From positions 1,054,001-1,118,000 of the forward strand of contig NZ_WHUV01000002.1 in assembly GCF_009380155.1 (NCBI RefSeq): DNA of 64,000 nucleotides, in the 5' to 3' direction. The translations under genes and the position numbers were made by a program. Below are positions 52,525 to 61,009 of the stretch, one piece after another (position 1 is the stretch's first letter; every line of letters starts with the position of its first letter). The stretch comes from Pseudomonas piscis (lineage in GTDB: Bacteria > Pseudomonadota > Gammaproteobacteria > Pseudomonadales > Pseudomonadaceae). Below the pieces are notes generated by a model. That model had not been told where the DNA came from. It saw only the letters and a list, made by a program, of their open reading frames with translations, and did no database searches.

Positions 52525-52964
52525 AGTTCACTTCGGCAGGCAAGCTCATCGAGCCTCGGCGGGTCGGCTATCGGAGCCTGGGTTTCGGCGAAGCTACATC
52601 CCTTGAGACAACCCCCTTTGAGCTGCTGATAAACCATTGGGAGCTGGCCCAGGGCTTTATCCAATGCGCCGATGGGTTCATTAGCCAGTGCCGGGAAGAC
52701 GACCTGGCTCAGGGTTTTGCCGACATCGTGCAATTGCAGCGACTGGACTACCCGAAGTTCGAGAATCTGCTGGCGAACCAGCCGCAACTGGCAGCCGAGC
52801 TGATCAAGGACTACCTCTACTTCGAACTGCTGTATGCACTGTTCCCCAATACCAGCGCACTGGAGCTGGTCATCAACGAGATCGCCAGCGTCCTCGTCGC
52901 GAGGACCACAGTGACCATCACCGGCCTGACGTTTCCCGTCTATCACCGACACTCAGCGCACTGA
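52521..52964 (+). CDS. Hypothetical protein
   Basis: 147 aa, cytosolic, mostly helical, with acidic/hydrophobic patterning (FELLINHWELAQGFIQCADG; LAAELIKDYLYFELLYALFP). There is no recognised domain. It is translationally coupled to the 71-aa ORF upstream and is convergent with the HIT gene 16 bp away. Its GC content looks lower (about 58-60%) than that of its neighbours, which could reflect recent acquisition. Confidence 0.65.
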   Translation: MKFTSAGKLIEPRRVGYRSLGFGEATSLETTPFELLINHWELAQGFIQCADGFISQCREDDLAQGFADIVQLQRLDYPKFENLLANQPQLAAELIKDYLYFELLYALFPNTSALELVINEIASVLVARTTVTITGLTFPVYHRHSAH

Positions 52965-52980
52965 CCTGCCGGCGCGAACC

Positions 52981-53418
52981 TCAGCTGGTCGTTTGCAACA
53001 GGCGGGCTATGCGCTCACGCAACGCACCATGCTCCGCCTCGGCATAGGCAACGGCGGTTTTCCAGTCGTAGAACCAGACCGGCATGCGACGCTTGTCCTC
53101 CGGCTCCGAGGCATAGCGGGGAAAGAGATGGCAATGCAGCTCCGGCTCCGAATTGCCGAGGATCTCGTAGTTCATGCGCAACGCCCCGGTGGCCTCCAGC
53201 ACCGCATCGCCAAGACGCGCCATGTCCAGCAGGTAAGCGGTCCGGGCCTGGGTATCGAGGTCGTTCAGGCTAGGCACCACCGGGTCCGGCAACAGCAGGC
53301 AGTAACCCGGCAGGAACTGCACATCCCCCATGACCGCCCAGCCCGAAGGCATCCGGCAAATCACCTTGTCATTGGCGCCCTGGCGGGCCAGTTCGACACG
53401 TTGCGAAATCAGCGACAT
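52981..53418 (-). CDS. HIT-family nucleotide hydrolase-like protein
   Basis: 145 aa. The N-terminal half matches diadenosine-polyphosphate-hydrolase-like HIT proteins (GDVQFLPGYCLLLPDPVVPS; NYEILGNSEPELHCHLFPRY). The HIT catalytic motif HxHxH is HCHLF here, so the third His is Phe, as in a subset of bacterial members; the catalytic middle His is kept. The substrate is unknown. It is followed on the same strand by neighbours pointing the same way but with 50 bp spacing. Confidence 0.85.
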   Translation of the reverse strand: MSLISQRVELARQGANDKVICRMPSGWAVMGDVQFLPGYCLLLPDPVVPSLNDLDTQARTAYLLDMARLGDAVLEATGALRMNYEILGNSEPELHCHLFPRYASEPEDKRRMPVWFYDWKTAVAYAEAEHGALRERIARLLQTTS

Positions 53419-53468
53419 TCATTTTCCCTTGATATTGGTCCCGGCATCGGTCGCCGGGCACGGAGTGC

Positions 53469-54137
53469 TCAAGCTTCGCTCGAGGGCGAGCCCACCTTTG
53501 CGAGACCGACAGTTTCAACATGCCGCACAGGCCGTTGGCCGATGACATCGAACCGGTGCCAATGCTTGGTTCCGCGCAGACTGGGGCCGTCGTACTCATG
53601 GACCTCGAAATTGATCAAGGCGAAGTCGGAAAACAAGGCACGAACCTCTGGCTCGGAGTGAAAAGTCCTCGAAGGATCGCTCGCCCAGCCGTCTCTATCG
53701 CCAAAGAACTGCCCCACGAAGATACCGCCCGGTAACAGGGCCGCCCGGACAGTGGCCCAAAACTCCTCAAAATGCCCAGGATGACAAAATGGCATCGACA
53801 TGCCGGCATGGATCAATGCTGCGCCCGGCAGTGTCGCCAGCGCCTCGAACCTTTGCACCACGGCAGCCAGCTGGTTGCCTGGATAGTCCGCGCTGATGGC
53901 CCTGGTCATTGCAATTGCCGCTGGCTCCTGGTCAATGGCCAGGACATCCCAGCCTGCTGCCATGAGGGCACGGGTCGCGTTACCAGAGCCGCAGCCCAGA
54001 TCGATGGCCTGCCTGGAGCGCGGCAGAGGCTGCGCAAGCTCGATCGCGGCTTGCAGAAGCGCCGATGCCGGACGATCACGATGGTGCTCGTAATAAACGT
54101 TCCACTGCGCTGGCTTGACCGAGTCTTGCGGTTGCAT
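53469..54137 (-). CDS. Class I SAM-dependent methyltransferase (tellurite-resistance/TehB-like type)
   Basis: 222 aa. SAM-binding motif I is AIDLGCGSGNATRALMAAGW, motif II VLAIDQEPAAIAM, and a post-motif IHAGMSMPFCHPGHFEEFWA leads into ALLPGGIFVGQFFGDRDGW, a layout shared with TehB-like methyltransferases. The substrate is not deducible. It precedes the HIT gene in the same direction. Confidence 0.82.
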   Translation of the reverse strand: MQPQDSVKPAQWNVYYEHHRDRPASALLQAAIELAQPLPRSRQAIDLGCGSGNATRALMAAGWDVLAIDQEPAAIAMTRAISADYPGNQLAAVVQRFEALATLPGAALIHAGMSMPFCHPGHFEEFWATVRAALLPGGIFVGQFFGDRDGWASDPSRTFHSEPEVRALFSDFALINFEVHEYDGPSLRGTKHWHRFDVIGQRPVRHVETVGLAKVGSPSSEA

Positions 54138-54319
54138 TGCTTGCTCTCATGATCGTGATCACCCCGTGCACAGGCGCAGATACTGGCGCGCCTCCTCTAC
54201 CCCGTCCACCTTGGCCTGCGCTTGCAAGCCTCGCCCGCTGCCCACTCGAAGGCGCAGAACTCCCGGCCAGCAGCGAGCACAGCCGGGGCACGCGTTCCCG
54301 GACAAAGCGCAGAGCCTCT

Positions 54320-55423
54320 TCAGATAGCGCTTTTGACTTTGCTCCAGACCCGGGTGCGGATGCGCTCCAGCTTCAGCGGCAAGGGTTCCAGCGGAACCAG
54401 CGTGGCCAGGGTTGGCTTGTCCGGATAGATCCATGGGTTGTCACGCAATGCCTGCTCGACAAACTCGGCCGCGTCCTTGTTGGCATTGGGATACAGCGTG
54501 TGATTCGAGGTCTTGGCGATGACCTCCGGGCGCAACATGTAGTTGATGAATGCCAGCGCTTGCCGTGGATGGGGAGCATCCTTCAACAGCACCAGGTTCT
54601 CCGACCAGACCAACGCGCCTTCGCGGGGCAGGCTGTAGCTGATCTTGCGTCCGGTATTGGCCTTGTCGTTGGCCGCCTGCGCCGCGAGAGCGCCATTGGC
54701 CCAGCCGACGACCACGCAGATATTGCCGCCAGCCAGGTCGGCGTCGATCCGCGATGAGTCGAAATACAGGATATAGGGGCGGATCTTCAGCAGCAGGGCC
54801 TGGGCCTTCTGGTAATCGTCCGGGTTCTTGCTATTGCTCGGGAGCCCGAGGTAGTTCAAGGCGATCGAAATGATCTCGCTGGGAGAGTCCAGCATGGCCA
54901 CGCCGCAGGACTTTAGCTTGCTGATGTTGTCTTCCTTGAAGATCAGGTCCCAGCTGTTAACCGGCGCCTCATCACCCAGGGCAGCCCGGACCTTGTCCAC
55001 GTCATATCCGATGCCGGTGGTGCCCCAGAGATAGGGCACGGCGTAGCGGTTACCGGGATCGTTGACCGCGAGCTGGGCCAGGATGTCCGGATCGACATGG
55101 GACAGGTTGTCCAGCTGGCCGCGATCCAGAGGTTGCAAGACGCCCGCCTGGATCAGGCTGGGCAACACATTGGAGGTCGCCACCACCAGGTCGTAGCCCG
55201 TACGCCCGGCCATGACCTTGCTCTGCATGATGTCGGCGCTGTCAAAGGCGTCCATGTGCAGGCGGATACCCGCTTCCTGCTCGAACTCCTTGGGCGTCTC
55301 TGGCGCAATGAGGCCGAACCAGTTGTACAGGTAGATCCCGGGCTCCGGGGCCGCCACCGAGGTGCTTGCCCCTGCGCCGAGAACCAGGGCCGAAATAACG
55401 CTGCGAAAATAGGCTTTTCCCAT
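54320..55423 (-). CDS. Polyamine-type ABC transporter periplasmic binding protein (PotD/PotF-like)
   Basis: 367 aa from ATG 55423 (MGKAYFRSVISALVLGAGAS), with a Sec signal peptide cleaved near VAA-PE. The mature start, IYLYNWFGLIAPETPKEFEQ, and AGRTGYDLVVATSNVLPSLI are characteristic of PotD/PotF/SpuD proteins, with later ICVVVGWANGALAAQAANDK and LPREGALVWSENLVLLKDAP. It binds spermidine/putrescine-like ligands in the periplasm. No permease or ATPase genes are adjacent, so it is an orphan binding protein. The ORF stays open upstream to 55600 without a good start. Confidence 0.88.
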   Translation of the reverse strand: MGKAYFRSVISALVLGAGASTSVAAPEPGIYLYNWFGLIAPETPKEFEQEAGIRLHMDAFDSADIMQSKVMAGRTGYDLVVATSNVLPSLIQAGVLQPLDRGQLDNLSHVDPDILAQLAVNDPGNRYAVPYLWGTTGIGYDVDKVRAALGDEAPVNSWDLIFKEDNISKLKSCGVAMLDSPSEIISIALNYLGLPSNSKNPDDYQKAQALLLKIRPYILYFDSSRIDADLAGGNICVVVGWANGALAAQAANDKANTGRKISYSLPREGALVWSENLVLLKDAPHPRQALAFINYMLRPEVIAKTSNHTLYPNANKDAAEFVEQALRDNPWIYPDKPTLATLVPLEPLPLKLERIRTRVWSKVKSAI

Positions 55424-55638
55424 GGGACATCCTTGTCGAAACGACACGCCCTCTTGGCTGTCGTGAATGGTGCTGGCGAATATACCGGGCACCGGCGAAT
55501 AGTAAATATCCGCTACCCAGGAACGTCCGCCATCAAGGAAAATGCCCCTCGCTACAGGTTTCCAGGCCCTCGCCAACCCGGCACAATGCGCCCCGGCCAA
55601 CGCCCTCGAACAAATCCAATGCCAGCAAGGACCGCCCG

Positions 55639-56484
55639 TTGAACCTCCTGCACAAACTGCTCAACGCCTTCAAGACACCTGCCGCCACCCGCCAAGAAGC
55701 CCACCCCCAGAGCGAACCCGAAGGCTCCAGCCCGGCCCCGACGCCTTATGAGCCCAGCGCCGAAGAACAGGCACTGATCGCCCTGCTCGACGCCGGCGCC
55801 GCCAGCCTGGACCGCCACTGGCAAGCCATAGGGACCTGTGAGCAAGACGTCCTGGGTTTCGCCGTCAGCCCCAGTTTCACCGGTGGCCCTGACTGGCCCT
55901 CGACGCGCCAGGCCTATCGCATCGTGCGTCGCCCCCACAGCATCATCCTCGCCACCGAGGGCCTGTCCGATCCGTTCGATGGCGTCGAAGGCGAAGACCT
56001 GGGCAACGGCTTCGAAATGGAGTTGTTCATCGATACCCCGGACATTCCCGCCCACGCCCAGGGGCCACTGGGCGAAGTGCACCCCTTCGCCGCCAGCTGG
56101 TGCTTCGAGCTGCTGCGCTGCGTGGCGGCGACGGTGGCCAATGCCGGGGGGTATCGCCCGCGGCTGGAGCGTCATGGCGTGCTCTCCCTGGAATTGCCCG
56201 GGGTCAGCCAGTCCCGCTCCATGAGCGAACAATTGCCCGCGCATTTCGTCAGCGCCGATGACTGCGCCGGGGTGTTGATCGGCGGCCCCGCGGCCAGCTT
56301 CCCCACCACCGTGGCCGACATGCCGCTGTCGCCGGTGCTCCTGGTACCGGTGGTGCTGATCACCGCCTCGGAACTGGACTACGTGCGCAATGGCGGCGCC
56401 CAGGCCCGCCAGGACCTGGTCGCCCGGCTGGAGGCCGCCGGCCTGGGCCATGTCAGCCATCTGCAACGCGCCAGCGTGATCTGA
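55639..56484 (+). CDS. SUFU-like (suppressor of fused domain) protein
   Basis: 281 aa from a TTG at 55639 with AGGA 7 nt upstream; no in-frame ATG is available. The N-terminal 45 residues are low-complexity (Pro/Ser/Glu). The body (QAYRIVRRPHSIILATEGLS, FEMELFIDTPDIPAHAQGPL, SWCFELLRCVAATVANAGGY) resembles bacterial suppressor-of-fused proteins, often immunity proteins of polymorphic toxins. It is followed at 19 bp by an Imm22-like gene. The SUFU assignment is by eye and moderate. Confidence 0.6.
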   Translation: MNLLHKLLNAFKTPAATRQEAHPQSEPEGSSPAPTPYEPSAEEQALIALLDAGAASLDRHWQAIGTCEQDVLGFAVSPSFTGGPDWPSTRQAYRIVRRPHSIILATEGLSDPFDGVEGEDLGNGFEMELFIDTPDIPAHAQGPLGEVHPFAASWCFELLRCVAATVANAGGYRPRLERHGVLSLELPGVSQSRSMSEQLPAHFVSADDCAGVLIGGPAASFPTTVADMPLSPVLLVPVVLITASELDYVRNGGAQARQDLVARLEAAGLGHVSHLQRASVI

Positions 56485-56503
56485 GCCAGCCAGGAGCCCG
56501 TCG

Positions 56504-56917
56504 ATGTCGGAACAGCCGTCGTTCTTCACCTTTCATCTGTTTGCCGCCCGCTTCGCCAGCCACGCCGAGGCCGAGCTGTTCGCCTTCGAGCAATGGGAAG
56601 CCGAACCCGGCCCTGAGGCCAGTGATGCTCAATACCAGGCCTGGGAGGACAGCAATCCTTCCTGGCGCCTGGCGCAAGAGCTGGGCCTGCACCTGGACTC
56701 GGACTTCATCGAACTGCTGCCCCGGGGAGAATACCCGCGCTACCTGGAATCGCTGATCAGCAGCGAAGCCGAGCGCCAACGACTGCATTCGCAAATCGCC
56801 GGCGACCATAGCCATTTCATTCTCGTCGCCAGCGCCGCGCTGGATGATCAGCAACCTGCCCTACAGGGCACCACGACCCTGGACTACCTGGGCTTATTCA
56901 ACCCAATCCTGCCATGA
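56504..56917 (+). CDS. Imm22-like putative immunity protein
   Basis: 137 aa and acidic. The start SFFTFHLFAARFASHAEAEL and the block SWRLAQELGLHLDSDFIELL follow the pattern of the Imm22 immunity family (edge strand followed by a W..A.E.G...D.DF.E motif). There is no signal peptide. CCAGGAG upstream of ATG 56504 is a good ribosome binding site. The stop overlaps the next start (ATGA at 56914-56917). No toxin gene is nearby. Confidence 0.5.
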   Translation: MSEQPSFFTFHLFAARFASHAEAELFAFEQWEAEPGPEASDAQYQAWEDSNPSWRLAQELGLHLDSDFIELLPRGEYPRYLESLISSEAERQRLHSQIAGDHSHFILVASAALDDQQPALQGTTTLDYLGLFNPILP

Positions 56918-57771
56918 ACAAGATCCTTGCCTTACTGCTGCTCGGCAGCCTGCTTGGTGGCTGCCAGAGCGGCCCCAACGCCCAGAACGATTCCATGGTC
57001 AGCCTGCGCTGCTGGCACTACCGCGACCAGGAGACCATCTCCCGGGAGATGCTCGACTATATCCGCCGCCAGGGCGAAGCCGGCAATCCGATGTGCCAGA
57101 CCCTGCTGGCCACCCTGTACGAACGCGGTCATGGAGTCGCGCAGGATACTGCCCGGGCCAAAGCCCTGTATCTCTCGCAAGCCCAGACAAACCCAAGGGC
57201 CTACCACCATCTCGGGCGCCTGGACGAACAAGAGGCCGACTACCTCCTGGCCAGGGATCACTACCAGCGTGCCGCGGCGGTGGGGAGCAAGGAAAGTATC
57301 CTGGCCCTGGCCAGGTTGATGGAAGAAGGCAAAGGCGGCCCGCAGGATCTTCCAGGCGCGCAGCAGATGTACTTCAGCGTTCTCAAGCAGAGCGGCGACG
57401 CTGCCTGGAAAGGCATCGACCGGCTGCGTGACCAGGGCCTGGAGCTCAATGCCGAGCAACAAGCGCGGTACAACCAGGTCTGGACCGCCTCAGCCAGGAG
57501 CCGGCTCAGCCTCAAGCTGCGACTGCTCCAGCACCGAACGCTCGGCAAGCTCAAGCTCGGACCTGATGTAAAGCCCGTGGTGGTCGAGGTGCAGTTCGTG
57601 CCCGGCTCCGCTGAGCCGCGGCTCAAGCTGCTGGAAAGCTCCGGCGACACGTCCCTGGACCAAACCATCCTCCAGAACCTGGGCAGCTATCGTTTTGTCG
57701 GCCAGCCGATTCCCCAGGCCGGCCAGGATGACTGGCGGGTAAAGGCCCATATCGACCCACATGCCAGATGA
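56914..57771 (+). CDS. Sel1/TPR lipoprotein with TonB C-terminal-like domain
   Basis: 285 aa. A lipoprotein signal ends LLGGC (Cys about residue 17). Sel1-like repeats cover about 50-165: GEAGNPMCQTLLATLYERGH, then GVAQDTARAKALYLSQAQ, and YQRAAAVGSKESILALARLM. A C-terminal beta-rich part (about 215-280, PVVVEVQFVPGSAEPRLKLL) looks like a TonB-C-type domain. It is predicted to be a periplasmic or outer-membrane lipoprotein. It is translationally coupled to the Imm22-like gene. Confidence 0.75.
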   Translation: MNKILALLLLGSLLGGCQSGPNAQNDSMVSLRCWHYRDQETISREMLDYIRRQGEAGNPMCQTLLATLYERGHGVAQDTARAKALYLSQAQTNPRAYHHLGRLDEQEADYLLARDHYQRAAAVGSKESILALARLMEEGKGGPQDLPGAQQMYFSVLKQSGDAAWKGIDRLRDQGLELNAEQQARYNQVWTASARSRLSLKLRLLQHRTLGKLKLGPDVKPVVVEVQFVPGSAEPRLKLLESSGDTSLDQTILQNLGSYRFVGQPIPQAGQDDWRVKAHIDPHAR

Positions 57772-57860
57772 CCCGGTCTTTTGGCCCAAAGTGCGCACCT
57801 GCGATCGAGCGGAGATTCCGCTGACGGGCACTTGGTGCTAAAAAGGCCCCCAAGCCCCAA

Positions 57861-58011
57861 TGCCGATCAGTCAAGTAAAGGGTAGGAGCGCAGCTTGCCC
57901 GCGATGGACTTCAGAGCGCTGGGTTTACCCAGTAAACAGGCGCTACCGTTCACGACCATCGCGAGCAAGCTGCGCTCCTACGAGTGGATCACCTCGCTTG
58001 ACTGACTGGCA
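57861..58011. repeat. REPIN nested inside a larger inverted repeat
   Basis: Outer arms: TGCCGATCAGTCAAG (57861-57875) and CTTGACTGACTGGCA (57997-58011), 13 of 15 complementary. Inside them is a REP pair: GTAGGAGCGCAGCTTGCCCG (57882-57901) and GCGAGCAAGCTGCGCTCCTAC (57961-57981), with a small palindrome CTGGGTTTACCCAG between. GTAGGAGCG...CTTGC is the typical fluorescent-Pseudomonas REP. The element lies in the 296-bp gap before the amidase. Confidence 0.8.
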
Positions 58012-58067
58012 TCAACCCAAGCCCCGACTCAACCCTTGCCGCGCCAAGCCGTACCACGAGAACCCGC

Positions 58068-59777
58068 ATGATCGAAGTCACCGAAGTCTCCATTGCCCAA
58101 CTGCGTGCCGCCCTCGAGTCCGGCCAGACCACCGCCGTGGAACTGGTCCAGGCCTACCTGGCGCGGATCGATGCCTACGACGGCCCCGCCACTGCCACCG
58201 CCCTCAACGCCGTGGTGGTGCGCAATCCCGAGGCGCTGGAGGAAGCACAAGCCTCTGATGCCCGCCGCGCCAAGGGCCAGCTCCTCGGGCCACTGGACGG
58301 TATTCCCTACACCGCCAAGGACAGCTACCTGGTCAAGGGCCTGACCGCCGCGTCCGGCAGCCCGGCCTTCAAGGACCTGGTGGCCCAGCGCGACGCCTTC
58401 ACCATCGAGCGCCTGCGCGCCGGCGGCGCCATCTGCCTGGGCAAGACCAACATGCCGCCCATGGCCAACGGCGGTATGCAGCGCGGGGTCTATGGCCGCG
58501 CCGAAAGCCCCTACAACGCCCAGTACCTGACCGCGCCCTTCGCCTCCGGCTCGTCCAACGGCGCCGGCACCGCCACCGCCGCCAGCTTCAGCGCCTTCGG
58601 CCTGGCCGAGGAAACCTGGTCCAGCGGCCGGGGCCCGGCCTCCAACAACGGCCTCTGCGCCTACACCCCCTCGCGAGGGGTGATCTCGGTGCGCGGCAAC
58701 TGGCCGCTGACCCCGACCATGGACGTGGTAGTGCCTTACGCCCGGACCATGGCCGACCTGCTGGAAGTGCTGGACGTGGTAGTCGCCGAAGACCCGGATA
58801 AGCGCGGTGACCTGTGGCGCCTGCAGCCCTGGGTGCCGATCCCGGCCGTGGCCAGCGTGCGTCCCGCTTCCTACCCGCAGCTGGCGGCCGATGCCGGGGC
58901 CCTCAAGGGCAAGCGCTTCGGCGTGCCGCGCATGTACATCAATGCCGACGCCGAGGCTGGCACCAGCGCCAAGCCGGGCATCGGCGGCCCCACCGGCCAG
59001 CGCATCGCCACCCGCGAGTCGGTGATCGAGCTCTGGCGCCAGGCGCGCCAGGCCCTGGAAGCCGCTGGCGCCGAGGTGCTGGAAGTGGACTTCCCATTGG
59101 TATCCAACTGCGAAGGCGACCGCCCCGGCGCGCCCACCGTGTTCAATCGCGGCATCGTCAGCAAGGAATTCCTCCATGACGAGCTGTGGGAGCTCTCGGG
59201 CTGGGCCTTCGACGACTTCCTGCGGGCCAACGACGACCCCAAGCTCAACCGCCTGGCCGATGTCGACGGACCACAGATCTTCCCCCATGACCCGGGCACC
59301 CTGCCCAATCGCGAGGATGACCTGGCGGCGGGCATGGACGAGTACGTCAACATGGCCAAGCGCGGCCTCAAGACCTGGGACCAGATCGCCACCCTGGCCG
59401 ACGGCCTGCGCGGCCTGGAGCAGACCCGCAAGCTCGACCTGGAAGACTGGATGGACGCCCAAGGGCTGGACGCGGTGCTGTTCCCCACCGTCGCCGACGT
59501 CGGCCCGGCGGATGCGGACATCAACCCGCAATCGGCGGACATCGCCTGGAGCAATGGCATCTGGGTGGCCAACGGCAACCTCGCCATCCGCCACCTGGGC
59601 GTACCCACCGTCACCGTGCCCATGGGCGTGATGGCGGACATCGGCATGCCGGTGGGCCTGACCTTCGCCGGCCGGGCCTATGACGATGCGAACCTGCTGC
59701 GCCTGGCCTCGGCCTACGAGTCCACCGGCAGCAAGCGCCTGGTGCCGCCGCGCACGCCCAAGCTGGCCGTGCAGTAA
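58068..59777 (+). CDS. Amidase-signature-family hydrolase
   Basis: 569 aa. Catalytic Lys K84 lies in TAKDSYLV. The cis-Ser loop is GSSNGAG (S162/S163). The nucleophile segment is EETWSSGRGPAS, aligning with the family TDTGGSIRIPAS so that S186 is the nucleophile. The usual two Gly before it are Trp-Ser, which is unusual. The protein is longer than simple amidases because of insertions at about 265-300 and 350-430. The substrate is unknown. Starts at ATG 58068 after a REPIN; monocistronic. Confidence 0.88.
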   Translation: MIEVTEVSIAQLRAALESGQTTAVELVQAYLARIDAYDGPATATALNAVVVRNPEALEEAQASDARRAKGQLLGPLDGIPYTAKDSYLVKGLTAASGSPAFKDLVAQRDAFTIERLRAGGAICLGKTNMPPMANGGMQRGVYGRAESPYNAQYLTAPFASGSSNGAGTATAASFSAFGLAEETWSSGRGPASNNGLCAYTPSRGVISVRGNWPLTPTMDVVVPYARTMADLLEVLDVVVAEDPDKRGDLWRLQPWVPIPAVASVRPASYPQLAADAGALKGKRFGVPRMYINADAEAGTSAKPGIGGPTGQRIATRESVIELWRQARQALEAAGAEVLEVDFPLVSNCEGDRPGAPTVFNRGIVSKEFLHDELWELSGWAFDDFLRANDDPKLNRLADVDGPQIFPHDPGTLPNREDDLAAGMDEYVNMAKRGLKTWDQIATLADGLRGLEQTRKLDLEDWMDAQGLDAVLFPTVADVGPADADINPQSADIAWSNGIWVANGNLAIRHLGVPTVTVPMGVMADIGMPVGLTFAGRAYDDANLLRLASAYESTGSKRLVPPRTPKLAVQ

Positions 59778-59790
59778 CGCAAAAAACGCA

Positions 59791-59813
59791 ATCGGGGCCG
59801 CCATGGCCCCGAT
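59791..59813 (-). terminator. Terminator between the amidase and the convergent hypothetical gene
   Basis: ATCGGGGCC (59791-59799) and GGCCCCGAT (59805-59813) are perfect 9-bp arms. Read on the - strand, the stem is followed by TGCG and a run of six T (59781-59786), so it is a good terminator for the - strand gene and possibly a weaker one for the amidase. Confidence 0.8.
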
Positions 59814-59837
59814 CCTCATTCCTGACCGCTCAAGACC

Positions 59838-60386
59838 TCACTGCTCATCCACGGGTTGCAGTGGCGAATGCTGCCAGTCGAACCGCGCGATCAACTGCCT
59901 GCACAGCTCATCCAGTTGCGGATGGTAGTAATGCATGTGGGGCACCGGAATCTGCGCTTCGCCATGGCCGAACCCCAGGCCGTACAGAGCGCTGGCATAA
60001 CTTTCCAGCGGGCCGTAGGCGTAGATCAGGTTGTGCCGGTCCCAGACCACCGTGGCCTGATCTTCGGGCGAGTGCACCCAGAAATCGAAGCGGCTGTCGC
60101 CACATAGCAATGGCTTGAACTCATCGATGAAGTCCGCGACCTCGGCCAGGGACAACATCGGGCTCATGTAGCGGCCTACCGGCACGTCTTCGCGGCTGGT
60201 GTGCAACACGAACAGCAACAGCAGCGGCTGGGTGAGGCAGCGGGCCAGGCTGAGCAACACCTGCGGATCGGACCCCGGCACGCCGGCCACCACCCGCTCG
60301 CCGCCGTTGAAGGGCGCGATCTCGAAGACCGGCGGGTAACTGTGCTCGACCCACTGGTCATCGATCATGTGTGCAAATCTGTGCAT
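59838..60386 (-). CDS. Hypothetical protein
   Basis: 182 aa from ATG 60386 (MHRFAHMIDDQWVEHSYPPV). Soluble with no signal peptide. It has a high Trp/His content and a C-terminal part IPVPHMHYYHPQLDELCRQL. I recognise no family. A terminator follows on the same strand. The ORF is open to 60434, but the ATG 16 codons inside is more convincing. Confidence 0.7.
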   Translation of the reverse strand: MHRFAHMIDDQWVEHSYPPVFEIAPFNGGERVVAGVPGSDPQVLLSLARCLTQPLLLLFVLHTSREDVPVGRYMSPMLSLAEVADFIDEFKPLLCGDSRFDFWVHSPEDQATVVWDRHNLIYAYGPLESYASALYGLGFGHGEAQIPVPHMHYYHPQLDELCRQLIARFDWQHSPLQPVDEQ

Positions 60387-60509
60387 AACGGCCTGATCCT
60401 CCCGATCAACTCTCACACCTGGCCTGACGTCCATTCGTCAGGGCGGCGAATGTAAAGCACTCGGGGCAAGCTAGATAGCCTTATCGAACACGACCTTGAG
60501 CCGTGGCGG

Positions 60510-60881
60510 CTACTGCACCTCCAGCAGCCTGAACTGCAGCGGCGAAGCGGCCTGGCCTGGGCAATGGTCGGCCGTCAGGCTCAGCTCGCCGGGCCGGCCT
60601 GCGGACCACAGCCGGCACGTCACCCGCAGCGTGCCCGGCTGCTGGGTCGGGTAGCAGTCAAAGTCCACTCGCCCGCTCCTGTCGGGCGCCAGCGCCATCT
60701 CCCAGTCGGGTAGCGCGAGGCTGGCCAGGCAAGCCGCGCCAGCCTCGAGTTCCTCGAGCACTTCCTCATAAATCGCGGTGCTGATGCCGTACTGCGCCAA
60801 AGCACTGGATTCGCCGCCCTGGATCGCTCGCAGCAATCCGGCCAGCAAGTCGTAGATCCGTTGCAGGTCCCCTGCGTGCAT
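60510..60881 (-). CDS. Hypothetical protein
   Basis: 123 aa from ATG 60881 (MHAGDLQRIYDLLAGLLRAI). An N-terminal helical part is followed by a beta-rich part with DFDCYPTQQPGTLRVTCRLW and ends FRLLEVQ. Soluble, no recognised domain. ATGGTGGTTCTCC lies immediately upstream, giving a ribosome binding site (AGGAGAACCACC on the coding strand). An in-frame start at 60956 is unsupported. Confidence 0.6.
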   Translation of the reverse strand: MHAGDLQRIYDLLAGLLRAIQGGESSALAQYGISTAIYEEVLEELEAGAACLASLALPDWEMALAPDRSGRVDFDCYPTQQPGTLRVTCRLWSAGRPGELSLTADHCPGQAASPLQFRLLEVQ

Positions 60882-61009
60882 GGTGGTTCTCCTGAAATTG
60901 CGCGGCGGCCATGCTAATGGATGTGCGCCCCGGCACCAACAGTCCGGCCTCGTCAAACCTCGCTGGCGCCCTGTACCCTACTGCCGACCCTTTTGCCCCT
61001 AGGACACCG

